The notes: generated from the letters alone by a model not told the origin. DNA of 24,825 nucleotides from Clostridia bacterium (GCA_028702545.1 JAQVOQ010000005.1:1-24825), one strand, 5' to 3'. Positions 1-8,173 are shown, counted from the stretch's first letter. Numbers and translations: made by a program.

Positions 1-1602
1 TGTAATAATAAATAAATTTTTAACATCTTCTTGTAGTTCAATCCCATGATTTTGTAAGCTTATATTATCAGCATAAACTTCGTTACCTGGATAATTTGTC
101 TCATAAGAAGCGATAATGTTTAAATCGTTTAATTTACTTATTTCAATTTTAGTTGAAATCATATAAGGCATATCATTATAATAATTTTGGTTTCCAAAAG
201 ACATAATTAAATTATTTTGAATTGTGTCATTATACAAATAAGATTTGTGGAAATAGTAAATAGTTTCATTATTTTGGTTAAATTCACTGTAATTTAAAAA
301 ATGATTTAATTCATCAACCTCAATTTTTATGCCAGTGTTTAAATCACCATTTAAGTAGTTTAATTTAAAACCAACATAATCTTCAGTTAAAACCTCTTCT
401 TTAATGACTGCTTTTAAATATACTCCTGCTTTTTCATCTTCAATAAATTGCTCTAAATCAGATTTATTAACTTCTAAATAAGCAGATATAGAATCTCTAT
501 TAATAGTTAGTGGAGTTAAATTTGTTGTGCTTTGATAAATATTTTCAACTAGATAAAAACTTGCAATATTTTCAATTTGTGTGTTTGAGTCATATAAATC
601 AGGATTTAGAGAAAGTCTGTAATATGCTTTTTTACCCATAATATCTAAATAGTCTTGAATTAAGTTGTTTTCAATTTGCTCATCATTAAAAGTTTCTTTA
701 TCGCCCAAATATAAATAACTATGCCAAAAATCACCCCACCCATTTAAACTGCCTATGGCATCATTATTTATAGAGCCTCCGTGATAATTAATATCCACAA
801 ATTCTGAATCCGATTTCATAAAAGCGATGTTTGCAGTTGTTTCTGTTGTATAAAGATTGTTTTCAAATTCTTCCACTCTTTTAGCAATTGAAAAATTATC
901 TTTTATATTTCTCAAATAATAAACATATTTTCCATTATATTTATACGGTGTATTACCATATTTTTTTAAGGATCTATATAAACGAAAATCATCAGAACTT
1001 AAGATGGATAACTCAATATCCTCATCTAAGAATATATAAATATTATCATCATATTTTACACTTATTGCATTGTTTTCAATTTCTTCTAGAGTAGAAATTA
1101 CTGATGAATCAAACTCGGTTTTTAGAGTATTATCAGAAGAAATATTTGTTGCATATAAAGCATTTTGATTTTCCAAATCTAATATAGTAATAGTGCGCTC
1201 AATTAGTCCGGAATTTGAAAAATCAATATTGATATTGATATCAGATGACACCTTGTTTATCTTGTAACTCAAAGTTCTATAATATTGTGCTCCGTTTTCA
1301 TCAGAAATATTTGTCAGTTGATCTTCTGCATTGGCTTGTACAATTCCCTGTACAATGTTTCCATTAACTTTAATGATAATGCCATCTAAAGCGTAGCCAT
1401 CCTCAGCATTAACATATATTTCATAGGATGAGCCGTCTTCAACTTTTTCATTATCATCTGATGTTGAAACTGTATAACCAACAGGTGCAATCTTAGAGAT
1501 AGTAATATTATATTGTTTTCCGCATCCTGAAAGAATGATGGTTGAAGAAAAGATAATAAATGCGCATAATACATAAAATTTAATTTTTTTTAAGTTAGCC
1601 AT
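1..1602 (-). CDS. Large surface lipoprotein, 5' part only
   Basis: The frame is open from an ATG at 1602 to the window edge (534 codons), so the C-terminus lies outside. A GGAG ribosome site sits 8 nt before the ATG. The N-terminus has Lys residues, a hydrophobic stretch and the lipobox L24-S25-G26-C27, so the mature protein should be lipidated on Cys27 and anchored outside the membrane. Residues about 30-75 look like a repeat domain of the InlB B-repeat type (a VGYTVSTSDD stretch, then EDGYALDG and VNG). The remainder is rich in Asp, Asn, Ser and Tyr with no catalytic motif that I recognise. The gene diverges from the small lipoprotein at 1875. The lipoprotein call is firm; the function is unknown. 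Confidence 0.85.
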   Translation of the reverse strand, partial: MANLKKIKFYVLCAFIIFSSTIILSGCGKQYNITISKIAPVGYTVSTSDDNEKVEDGSSYEIYVNAEDGYALDGIIIKVNGNIVQGIVQANAEDQLTNISDENGAQYYRTLSYKINKVSSDININIDFSNSGLIERTITILDLENQNALYATNISSDNTLKTEFDSSVISTLEEIENNAISVKYDDNIYIFLDEDIELSILSSDDFRLYRSLKKYGNTPYKYNGKYVYYLRNIKDNFSIAKRVEEFENNLYTTETTANIAFMKSDSEFVDINYHGGSINNDAIGSLNGWGDFWHSYLYLGDKETFNDEQIENNLIQDYLDIMGKKAYYRLSLNPDLYDSNTQIENIASFYLVENIYQSTTNLTPLTINRDSISAYLEVNKSDLEQFIEDEKAGVYLKAVIKEEVLTEDYVGFKLNYLNGDLNTGIKIEVDELNHFLNYSEFNQNNETIYYFHKSYLYNDTIQNNLIMSFGNQNYYNDMPYMISTKIEISKLNDLNIIASYETNYPGNEVYADNISLQNHGIELQEDVKNLFIIT

Positions 1603-1874
1603 TTTGATAACTCCTTTTTTAAAGTGATAATTATATTTAGCATCAACTGTTAATATATTCATTTTATCATAATTCAAATTATATGGCTAATATAAAAAAC
1701 CTCACTTTAAAAAATAACGACGAATTTTAACAATTTTTTATAAAAAACAAACATCTATAATGTTAACCATATTATTTCTATAACTCCTAAATTTTATTCT
1801 TGTATACTAACTTGAAAAACAATTGAAACGCTAAATTTTTCGACTACCAAAATAGTTTATTAGTATCTTTTATT

Positions 1875-2270
1875 TTGGTTTTGCTACTATTAGTTTCATT
1901 TAATTTGTCTGGCTGTTTTAATAATAGTTCAAACATTGATATTGTTGGTAATTACTATGTTAAAAGTATTAATATAAATGGGTTTGAAAATATGTATACT
2001 CAAAATAGAGTTATGAGCTTTGACGACGAAAACAATTATTATGCTTACAGTTTAGATGGTAGCTGGAGCATTTCCGATTCTGGAACATACATTATGGATG
2101 AAGATGTTTTAACAGTTACAAATGATGAAAGTGCTGTTAACTCTTTTACAGTTAGCAAAGAAAGCGATTTAATAACGCTTACACTAACCGAAAGCGATAG
2201 TGAGTTATTAACAGTTTATATTACTGTTTTACAAAAAATAAATGGTGAAAGCCCAGTTTTATTTGATTAG
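1875..2270 (+). CDS. Small lipoprotein with lipocalin-like repeat, abnormal 5' end
   Basis: The frame encodes a hydrophobic segment ending in lipobox L-S-G-C, then a domain of about 110 residues with the pattern GNYYVKSI...DGSWSISDSGTYIMDEDVLTVT...LITLTLTE. That pattern resembles the small lipocalin-like lipoproteins of Bacillota, which have no defined biochemical role. The only start codon is TTG at 1875, which leaves just 13 residues before the Cys and no positively charged n-region. The frame stays open upstream to a TGA at 1824 but holds no ATG or GTG, and I see no ribosome site. The gene may have lost its start (5' decay or an indel), or it may use a non-canonical start. The coding character of the remainder is good. 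Confidence 0.55.
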   Translation: MVLLLLVSFNLSGCFNNSSNIDIVGNYYVKSININGFENMYTQNRVMSFDDENNYYAYSLDGSWSISDSGTYIMDEDVLTVTNDESAVNSFTVSKESDLITLTLTESDSELLTVYITVLQKINGESPVLFD

Positions 2271-2458
2271 TGATTTAAGGTATTCGCTTGAAACTTTAGT
2301 AATAAATATTGTTTAGAATGACAAACACAGCATTCCAAAATGAAATTCTGTTTTATTTTTTCAACGACTTTCTATATTTTAAGTTTTTAATTATCCTAAA
2401 ATTAAAGGGCTTAGTAATTATTGGAAATTTATTAACTTTAGGCTTTAATTAAATAATA

Positions 2459-2487
2459 TTGACAATTTGCTATTAGAATGATGTTAT
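2459..2487 (+). promoter_or_regulatory. Promoter candidate upstream of small hydrophobic ORF
   Basis: A perfect TTGACA (2459-2464) is followed after 17 nt by TGTTAT (2482-2487), with a TG two bases before the -10. It lies 30 nt upstream of a small ORF that has a ribosome site. The -10 matches only 4 of 6 positions, so confidence is moderate. The rest of 2271-2458 is AT-rich with nothing else recognised. Confidence 0.45.
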
Positions 2488-2516
2488 TTATATAAAAATT
2501 AATGCTAGGAGAAAAA

Positions 2517-2672
2517 ATGTTTAAAAAAATCATTTTTTTTAAATATTTTTTTATTTTGATAAATATTTTTACTCATAAAAACACCTCAATAATTGCATTT
2601 TTAAAGTGCTTTTTTGTACCCTTTTTTGCCTATATATTGCTTATAATTTTACCTTTAATAATGTTAATTTAA
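2517..2672 (+). CDS. Possible 51-residue hydrophobic membrane peptide
   Basis: An ATG at 2517 is preceded 6 nt upstream by AGGAG and by a promoter candidate at 2459. The frame runs 51 codons to TAA. The product is very hydrophobic, with two likely membrane segments (about residues 5-18 and 33-51) around a short polar stretch, HKNTS. Residue composition is dominated by Phe, Ile and Leu, which AT-rich non-coding DNA also produces, so promoter plus ribosome site plus start is the main support. I recognise no family. A small membrane peptide, including a type I toxin-like one, is possible but not shown. Confidence 0.35.
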   Translation: MFKKIIFFKYFFILINIFTHKNTSIIAFLKCFFVPFFAYILLIILPLIMLI

Positions 2673-2742
2673 TAAAAATTATTGCATTCATTAGTTAATG
2701 TTTTTTTACTTTTTAAGCCTTTTAATTATCTAAATAACAAAT

Positions 2743-2772
2743 AAAAAAACAAGTAATTATACTTGTTTTTTT
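2743..2772. terminator. Bidirectional intrinsic terminator
   Basis: A 13-bp stem, AAAAAAACAAGTA (2743-2755) with TACTTGTTTTTTT (2760-2772), closes a 4-nt loop. There are A/T tracts on both sides, so it can terminate the minus-strand SDR gene ending at 2787 and any transcript from the left. Confidence 0.75.
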
Positions 2773-2786
2773 ATTTTTGCACTTCT

Positions 2787-3590
2787 TTATTTTAACAATG
2801 AAGCCATTTTTTTTGTAATCATATTAACAGCAAACTTAGGATTTAAGCGATATAAAATATCCATTATTCGCGCATCACTTCCTACAATTATTCTAAACTT
2901 TTCTTTTTCAATGCCTTTAACTATAACTTCCCCCGCCTTTTGTGGAGTTGTCATTTTATATGCTTTACCACCAGTGTCTACTTGCTTCATTTTAACTCCA
3001 GAGTTTTGTGTGATGTTAGTCGCAACTCCACCTGGGAAAATAATACTAACTCTTACATTAGTCGCTTTTAACTCGGCATACAAGGCTTCTGTCATAAGCT
3101 TTACGGCTGCTTTTGATGCGCCGTATATTGATTGGCCCGGAACTGGTAAAAAGCCTCCCATACTAGAAACATTAGCAATACAGGCCGTTGTTTTATTTTT
3201 TAGCAAATACGGTAAAAATGCCTTTACCATATATAATGTTCCATAAAAATTAACATTCATTACGCGATCAATCTGCTCATAATTTAAACTGTTGGTAGGA
3301 ATAAATGGTTGAATAATACCCGCAACATTAATAAGGCCATCTAGAAACTTATGTTCTTTAATAATTTTATCAGGGAGTGCTTCTACTTCTTCTCTACTAG
3401 TAATATTTACTTTATGAATTGATAAATTGTTTGTATACTCCCCTGCTAACAATACTGTTTGATTTAATCCTTCTTCGCTAATATCTAAAGCGGCAACTTT
3501 TGCTCCTTTTTTAAGCAGTAGTAAAACAACTTCTCGTCCAATACCATTTCCACCGCCGGTAACAGCTATTACCTTATTTTCAAAATTCAT
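2787..3590 (-). CDS. Short-chain dehydrogenase/reductase (SDR family)
   Basis: Classical SDR of 267 residues. I start it at the ATG at 3590, not the in-frame ATG at 3596, because AAGGAG lies 7 nt before the former and only 1 nt before the latter. Visible motifs, numbered from 3590, are: Rossmann TGGGNGIG at 11-18; an acidic D36 after the second strand, suggesting NAD(H) preference; NVAG at 88-91; structural N112; and the catalytic set S143, Y156, K160 in the SSMGG...YGASK context. A PGG motif follows. The family reversibly oxidises or reduces alcohols and ketones; the substrate cannot be read from sequence. The hydrophobic C-terminal region (residues about 240-267) may contact a membrane or lipid substrate. 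It is transcribed alone. Confidence 0.93.
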   Translation of the reverse strand: MNFENKVIAVTGGGNGIGREVVLLLLKKGAKVAALDISEEGLNQTVLLAGEYTNNLSIHKVNITSREEVEALPDKIIKEHKFLDGLINVAGIIQPFIPTNSLNYEQIDRVMNVNFYGTLYMVKAFLPYLLKNKTTACIANVSSMGGFLPVPGQSIYGASKAAVKLMTEALYAELKATNVRVSIIFPGGVATNITQNSGVKMKQVDTGGKAYKMTTPQKAGEVIVKGIEKEKFRIIVGSDARIMDILYRLNPKFAVNMITKKMASLLK

Positions 3591-3800
3591 ATCCATTCTC
3601 CTTATTTTAAAGAAATATTTTTTTTACTTTAATAGTTATAACATATTTATTATTAGTTTTCAAAATTAAAATAATAGCTATAAAAAAAGATAATTAAAGT
3701 TTTTAAAATTTAATTATACTTTTATTTATTGTTTTTAATGCTATTTTAAAATAATTAAGCTATAATTAAAATATTAAAATGAATTTATTAAGGAGTTTTT

Positions 3801-4670
3801 GTGAAAAAATTTAACAGAATATATATTGAAATTACAAATATTTGCAATTTAAATTGCTCTTTTTGTCCAAAAACGACGCGGCCTAAAAAGGCTTTAAATG
3901 TGCAAGAATTTGAGCATATAATAAGTGAAGTAAAAGAGTTTACTAATCACGTTTATTTTCATGTACTAGGAGAACCTCTATTACACAAAAATTTAAGCGA
4001 GTTTTTACATATCGCAAGTAAAAATAATTTACAAGTCAATCTTACAACTAACGGCGTAAATATTAAACAAATTTCTTATGTTTTGCTAAAAAACAAGCCT
4101 CGCAAAGTTAGTTTTTCACTTCATTCTTTTGAAGGAAACATCGGTAGTAAAAATTTAGAAAATTATATAAAAGATATTACAGATTTTGCAAAGTTAGCAC
4201 TGAAAGAAGGCATAATTATTGAATTTAGATTATGGAATAATGCTCAAAATATGCTCACCTCTCCTCTCAATAAATTAAATAATAAAATAATAAATTTAGT
4301 AGAGCAAAATTTAGAATTAGAAGAACATATTGATGCAAAAGTTAATAATATTGACAACATAACTTTGAGTAAGAATTGTTATTTGGGTTTTGAAAATGCT
4401 TTTATTTGGCCTGATGAAAACTTGAATATTAATAACCAAAATGTTTATTGCCTTGCACTAAAAAGTCAAATTGCAATTTTATCAGATGGCACTGTTGTGC
4501 CTTGTTGCCTTGATAATAACGGTACGATAAATCTTGGAAATATTTTTGAGACAAAACTAAAAGACATAATAGAAAGCGAGCTAGCAGTAAGTATTTCAGA
4601 AGGCTTTAAAAACAGAAAAGCAATATGTAACTTGTGTAAAAATTGTTCATACGCAAAAAATAAATTTTAA
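3801..4670 (+). CDS. Radical SAM protein with C-terminal SPASM-like domain
   Basis: The start is GTG at 3801, with AAGGAG 5 nt upstream. The 289-residue product has the radical SAM cluster motif C15-x3-C19-x2-C22 near the N-terminus, GEP at 57-59 (the SAM-contacting region) and TTNG at 82-85. The C-terminal third holds C217, C235-C236, C276, C279 and C282, the spacing expected of a SPASM-type auxiliary iron-sulfur domain. Such enzymes generate a 5'-deoxyadenosyl radical; SPASM members often modify peptides, though others act on sugars or cofactors. No obvious precursor peptide or partner lies next to it, and the gene stands alone between SDR and pseudo-tRNA. Family assignment is firm, substrate unknown. 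Confidence 0.92.
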   Translation: MKKFNRIYIEITNICNLNCSFCPKTTRPKKALNVQEFEHIISEVKEFTNHVYFHVLGEPLLHKNLSEFLHIASKNNLQVNLTTNGVNIKQISYVLLKNKPRKVSFSLHSFEGNIGSKNLENYIKDITDFAKLALKEGIIIEFRLWNNAQNMLTSPLNKLNNKIINLVEQNLELEEHIDAKVNNIDNITLSKNCYLGFENAFIWPDENLNINNQNVYCLALKSQIAILSDGTVVPCCLDNNGTINLGNIFETKLKDIIESELAVSISEGFKNRKAICNLCKNCSYAKNKF

Positions 4671-4771
4671 CCTTAAAAAAATTTATTTCTATTTTATCAT
4701 ATATAAAATAAATCTAATAGTTAAAGCTTTTATTTAATTTACAAATTCAGTGTTTTTTTATTATTAATAAT

Positions 4772-4817
4772 ATTCATAATGCATAGATCAGATGTTCGAG
4801 TTCTCTCAACAGCTCCA
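4772..4817 (+). pseudogene. tRNA-Thr pseudogene (3' 46 nt only)
   Basis: The 46 nt align without gaps to positions 31-76 of the intact tRNA-Thr at 6593-6668, from the anticodon loop through CCA. The acceptor 5' strand, D arm and half of the anticodon stem are deleted. Five substitutions include the anticodon position (CGT to CAT) and T-stem changes. The upstream promoter has also decayed: TTGACA of the intact copy is TTTACA here (4738-4743), and the spacer has lost 2 nt. The flanking sequence before the deletion still matches unit 2, so this is a degraded duplicate. Confidence 0.9.
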
Positions 4818-4894
4818 ATAAATAACTGCATTTAGTATGCTTACATAAAAAAATATTAAGAGTTTTAAAAGAATGCAAATACAATGTCAATCGT

Positions 4895-4922
4895 AAAAAA
4901 AAGAGGTATTTACCTCTTTTTT
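4895..4922. terminator. Bidirectional terminator of zincin gene copy 1
   Basis: The stem AAAAAAGAGGT / ACCTCTTTTTT has a 4-nt loop and A and T tracts on either side. It overlaps the last base pairs of the minus-strand CDS ending at 4921. The equivalent hairpin follows the intact tRNA in unit 2. Confidence 0.75.
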
Positions 4923-6276
4923 AATATACTAACCCTTCTTCTTCTGTACTATATACTGTATTAGTTTCTGTATTATTTTCCTGTTTTATATTGATGTCAT
5001 CTATTTGGTTTAACCGATAAAATTCAACTGTTGATTCTTTTATTAAACCCAAATTATTTTGCACTAAATCAAAAGACTTTTTTACATCTTCTCCATTATA
5101 ACTTTCCGCATCATACCTAACAATTGCCATTACTTTTGCCATTTGGGGTGCAATTGTTTGTTTTGCCATTTGGCGTGTAATTGGTTGTTTTGAATTATAA
5201 CTTTCTATGCATACTTTCAATACTTGTGTTTCTTTTTGTAAATTCAAACTATTAAAATTTGCATTACCCAATTGAAAATCTTTATAATTAACATTTAAAA
5301 AATAACTTGGAACGGCATAGTTAATAACGTCATACGTGTATGAATTTTCTAAAATTTCCTCATTAAATTTAATATTTCTATACTCATAATTATTTTTTAA
5401 ACCTAAATCAATGATTTGTTTTACAGTAAAATTGTAATAATAATTTTCATCTTGCTTATGATATTGCATATCATTTTTAACGACTTCACTTAACCAGTCA
5501 CTTAATATAATGTCAGTTTCATAATATTCGTAATCTAAATCATGTCTAGAAAATTTTTCTTTTAATTGACTCTTAAATTTACCCGTCAATAAAAAAGTTG
5601 TAATTTCATAAAAATTAGAAAAGTAAACATGATCAGCATATAAAAGTGCACCATTATGAAGATATGTATTTAAATTATCAACATTTTTGTTTGTTTGTAT
5701 ATTTATATTTTCAACTGCATGAATAACTTCATGAAAACAAACTTCTAAACTTCTAATTAAATTGGAATACTCTAAAATTTTTTCATTAATATGTATTTCA
5801 TTTTTACTAAATGCTATAAACCCCAAATTGCCACCAATATAATGACCCAAAAATTCATAATTTTTAGGATTTTCAAAAACAACTTTTGATATTCTTATAC
5901 CAGCTGCTTCTGAAATTTCTTTTGTAAACTTTGATAAAAACTCTTTTTTTTGTTCAATAGTCATAGAACCAGCATTCTTATAAACTTCTTTTAATCCTTC
6001 TACATTTAATCCAGCCTTTATAACGTCTTGATAAATTTCAATAGCCGATCTAGAATCTTTATTTTTGAGAACAAAAGAGACTAATCCAAAATCTAAATCT
6101 ACTATTAAGTTCTCTGTGTTCTTTTCTTCATATATTTCTCTACCAGCAGAAATCACTGCTGCTGAAGCAGAAAAAGTAAGGCCTGCAATCAAAATCAATT
6201 TTGCTGTTTTTTTAACTGCCTTAATGGTTTTACGATAGACATTTTTAATTATAGGTTGTATTTTTCTATCTTTCAT
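4921..6276 (-). CDS. Predicted exported zinc metallopeptidase (HExxH), copy 1
   Basis: 451 residues; ribosome site AAGGTG and a strong promoter precede the ATG. A basic n-region of about 26 residues (Lys/Arg-rich) is followed by a hydrophobic segment at about 27-44 with ASA-A, so it is either secreted or membrane-anchored. H182-E183-x-x-H186 in the context CFHEVIHAVE is a zincin zinc-binding helix with catalytic Glu183; E224 in FYEITTF is a plausible third ligand. The family name is not recognised and the substrate is unknown. Residues 1 to about 320 are identical to the gene at 6767-8173. The last third differs by substitutions and indels and carries a duplicated 9-residue motif (QPITRQMAK, QTIAPQMAK). 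The tail is acidic. The metallopeptidase activity is inferred from the motif alone. Confidence 0.8.
   Translation of the reverse strand: MKDRKIQPIIKNVYRKTIKAVKKTAKLILIAGLTFSASAAVISAGREIYEEKNTENLIVDLDFGLVSFVLKNKDSRSAIEIYQDVIKAGLNVEGLKEVYKNAGSMTIEQKKEFLSKFTKEISEAAGIRISKVVFENPKNYEFLGHYIGGNLGFIAFSKNEIHINEKILEYSNLIRSLEVCFHEVIHAVENINIQTNKNVDNLNTYLHNGALLYADHVYFSNFYEITTFLLTGKFKSQLKEKFSRHDLDYEYYETDIILSDWLSEVVKNDMQYHKQDENYYYNFTVKQIIDLGLKNNYEYRNIKFNEEILENSYTYDVINYAVPSYFLNVNYKDFQLGNANFNSLNLQKETQVLKVCIESYNSKQPITRQMAKQTIAPQMAKVMAIVRYDAESYNGEDVKKSFDLVQNNLGLIKESTVEFYRLNQIDDINIKQENNTETNTVYSTEEEGLVY
5134..5187 (-). repeat. 27-bp tandem repeat inside copy 1
   Basis: Two adjacent 27-bp units (5134-5160 and 5161-5187), differing at a few positions, encode QTIAPQMAK and QPITRQMAK. 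The sister gene has only one such motif (RQMAK), so this is a recent in-frame duplication in copy 1. Confidence 0.85.
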
Positions 6277-6315
6277 CTTTTTTCACCTTTTTAAAAGTTT
6301 GTTTATATTAATTTA

Positions 6316-6344
6316 ATTATATCATTAGTATCTTAATAAGTCAA
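6316..6344 (-). promoter_or_regulatory. Sigma-70-type promoter of zincin copy 1
   Basis: On the minus strand, TTGACT (6344-6339), a 17-nt spacer, then perfect TATAAT (6321-6316), 39 nt before the start codon. The same promoter stands before copy 2. Confidence 0.85.
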
Positions 6345-6552
6345 TATTGAAAAAAAATTAATAATTATAAACAATATTAAATAGTTGACAAAAAAATTGT
6401 AGTAAATAACTATACACTCTAAGTCTTAAATCTATTTTACAGTTACAACAAAAAAAGACTTTTTTAAAACTGTTTTGAAGTTTCTAATTACTATTTTTAA
6501 GTTCTATTTTATCATATATAAAATAAATTTAGTAGTTAAAACTTTTATTTAA

Positions 6553-6581
6553 TTGACAAATTTAGTGTTTTTATTTATTAT
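6553..6581 (+). promoter_or_regulatory. Promoter of tRNA-Thr
   Basis: Perfect TTGACA (6553-6558), 17-nt spacer, TATTAT (6576-6581), ending 11 nt before the tRNA. In unit 1 the -35 has mutated to TTTACA and the spacer is 2 nt shorter. Confidence 0.8.
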
Positions 6582-6592
6582 TAATAATGTAT

Positions 6593-6668
6593 GCTGCTGT
6601 AGCTCAGTTGGTAGAGCAATGCATTCGTAATGCATAGGTCGGAGGTTCGAGTCCTCTCAACAGCTCCA
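6593..6668 (+). tRNA. tRNA-Thr (anticodon CGU)
   Basis: 76 nt, folding into a full cloverleaf: acceptor GCTGCTG with CAACAGC (one C-A mismatch at the fifth pair), D arm GCTC/GAGC, anticodon stem ATGCA/TGCAT with loop TTCGTAA and anticodon CGT at 6626-6628, 5-nt variable loop, T arm GGAGG/CCTCT with loop TTCGAGT, discriminator T, and encoded CCA. It should read ACG threonine codons. It is transcribed toward the zincin gene, and the hairpin at 6742 can end its transcript. The mismatch is slightly unusual but the fold is otherwise complete. Confidence 0.96.
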
Positions 6669-6741
6669 ATAAATAACCATACTTAATATACTTACATAAA
6701 AAAATATTAAGAGTTTAAAAAAATACAAATGCAAATTATAT

Positions 6742-6768
6742 AAAAAAGAGGGATTTACCTCTTTTTTT
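6742..6768. terminator. Bidirectional terminator between tRNA-Thr and zincin copy 2
   Basis: The stem AAAAAAGAGG (6742-6751) / CCTCTTTTTT (6758-6767) has loop GATTTA and serves both the tRNA transcript and the convergent minus-strand gene. Confidence 0.75.
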
Positions 6769-8173
6769 AACATTCTAACTCTTCTTCTTTTAAATTAAAT
6801 ACTATATAGGTTTCTTTACTATTTTCCTGTTTTATATTAATATCATCTATTTGGTCTAATCGATAAAATTCAACCACTGAATCTTCCATCAAACACAAAT
6901 TATCTTGCACTAAATCAAAAGACTTTTTTACATCTTCTCCATTATAACTATCGGCATCATACCTAACGATTGCCATTATTTTTGCCATTTGACGTGCAAT
7001 TGCATGTTCTGAATAATTTTGATCCTTATCTTCCGATAAATTAGAATAATTAGAAATACCTTCTGTACTAGTTGAACTATATTTGCTTGCATTACAATTT
7101 TCTATATATTCTGTTAATGCTTGCGTTTCTTCTTGTAAATTCCAACTTTTAAAATTTGCATAACCCAATTTAAAATCTTTATAATTAACATCAAGAAAAT
7201 AACTAGGAAGAGCGTAATTAATAATGTCATACGTATATGAATTTTCTAAAATTTCCTCATTAAATTTAATATTTCTATACTCATAATTATTTTTTAAACC
7301 TAAATCAATGATTTGTTTTACAGTAAAATTGTAATAATAATTTTCATCTTGCTTATGATATTGCATATCATTTTTAACGACTTCACTTAACCAGTCACTT
7401 AATATAATGTCAGTTTCATAATATTCGTAATCTAAATCATGTCTAGAAAATTTTTCTTTTAATTGACTCTTAAATTTACCCGTCAATAAAAAAGTTGTAA
7501 TTTCATAAAAATTAGAAAAGTAAACATGATCAGCATATAAAAGTGCACCATTATGAAGATATGTATTTAAATTATCAACATTTTTGTTTGTTTGTATATT
7601 TATATTTTCAACTGCATGAATAACTTCATGAAAACAAACTTCTAAACTTCTAATTAAATTGGAATACTCTAAAATTTTTTCATTAATATGTATTTCATTT
7701 TTACTAAATGCTATAAACCCCAAATTGCCACCAATATAATGACCCAAAAATTCATAATTTTTAGGATTTTCAAAAACAACTTTTGATATTCTTATACCAG
7801 CTGCTTCTGAAATTTCTTTTGTAAACTTTGATAAAAACTCTTTTTTTTGTTCAATAGTCATAGAACCAGCATTCTTATAAACTTCTTTTAATCCTTCTAC
7901 ATTTAATCCAGCCTTTATAACGTCTTGATAAATTTCAATAGCCGATCTAGAATCTTTATTTTTGAGAACAAAAGAGACTAATCCAAAATCTAAATCTACT
8001 ATTAAGTTCTCTGTGTTCTTTTCTTCATATATTTCTCTACCAGCAGAAATCACTGCTGCTGAAGCAGAAAAAGTAAGGCCTGCAATCAAAATCAATTTTG
8101 CTGTTTTTTTAACTGCCTTAATGGTTTTACGATAGACATTTTTAATTATAGGTTGTATTTTTCTATCTTTCAT
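6767..8173 (-). CDS. Predicted exported zinc metallopeptidase (HExxH), copy 2
   Basis: 468 residues. The first 320 or so are identical to copy 1, including the basic n-region, hydrophobic segment at about 27-44, zinc motif H182-E183-x-x-H186 and candidate ligand E224. From about residue 321 it diverges. It has a Ser/Asn/Glu-rich insert (about residues 365-390) where copy 1 is shorter, keeps RQMAK once, and shares the block MAIVRYDA...YNGEDVKKSFDLVQ. It ends in the different acidic tail EEELEC, with a C-terminal Cys. It has its own promoter and the same AAGGTG ribosome site. I infer that the catalytic part is held constant while the tail varies; substrate and partner are unknown. Confidence 0.8.
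   Translation of the reverse strand: MKDRKIQPIIKNVYRKTIKAVKKTAKLILIAGLTFSASAAVISAGREIYEEKNTENLIVDLDFGLVSFVLKNKDSRSAIEIYQDVIKAGLNVEGLKEVYKNAGSMTIEQKKEFLSKFTKEISEAAGIRISKVVFENPKNYEFLGHYIGGNLGFIAFSKNEIHINEKILEYSNLIRSLEVCFHEVIHAVENINIQTNKNVDNLNTYLHNGALLYADHVYFSNFYEITTFLLTGKFKSQLKEKFSRHDLDYEYYETDIILSDWLSEVVKNDMQYHKQDENYYYNFTVKQIIDLGLKNNYEYRNIKFNEEILENSYTYDIINYALPSYFLDVNYKDFKLGYANFKSWNLQEETQALTEYIENCNASKYSSTSTEGISNYSNLSEDKDQNYSEHAIARQMAKIMAIVRYDADSYNGEDVKKSFDLVQDNLCLMEDSVVEFYRLDQIDDINIKQENSKETYIVFNLKEEELEC

Larger units (their letters stand above)
4687..6382. repeat. Tandem segmental duplication, unit 1
   Basis: This unit matches 6502-8279. Order: AT-rich leader, decayed tRNA-Thr promoter and tRNA remnant, terminator, minus-strand zincin gene, promoter. 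Positions 5339-6331 are identical base for base to unit 2 (993 bp). The part just downstream in the gene (about 5275-5338) is only about 85% identical, and the tRNA flank is about 90% identical. The right end of similarity is the ATATTAAAT at 6374-6382. Confidence 0.9.

Noticed and set aside
2911..3246. A 111-residue plus-strand frame
   Set aside because: It lies fully opposite the catalytic region of a clear SDR gene and has no start signals.
4772..4817. The tRNA 3' half as an attachment site left by an integrated element
   Set aside because: The sequence before the remnant still matches the flank of the intact tRNA, including its decayed promoter, and no integrase lies between the copies. 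Duplication followed by an internal deletion explains it better.
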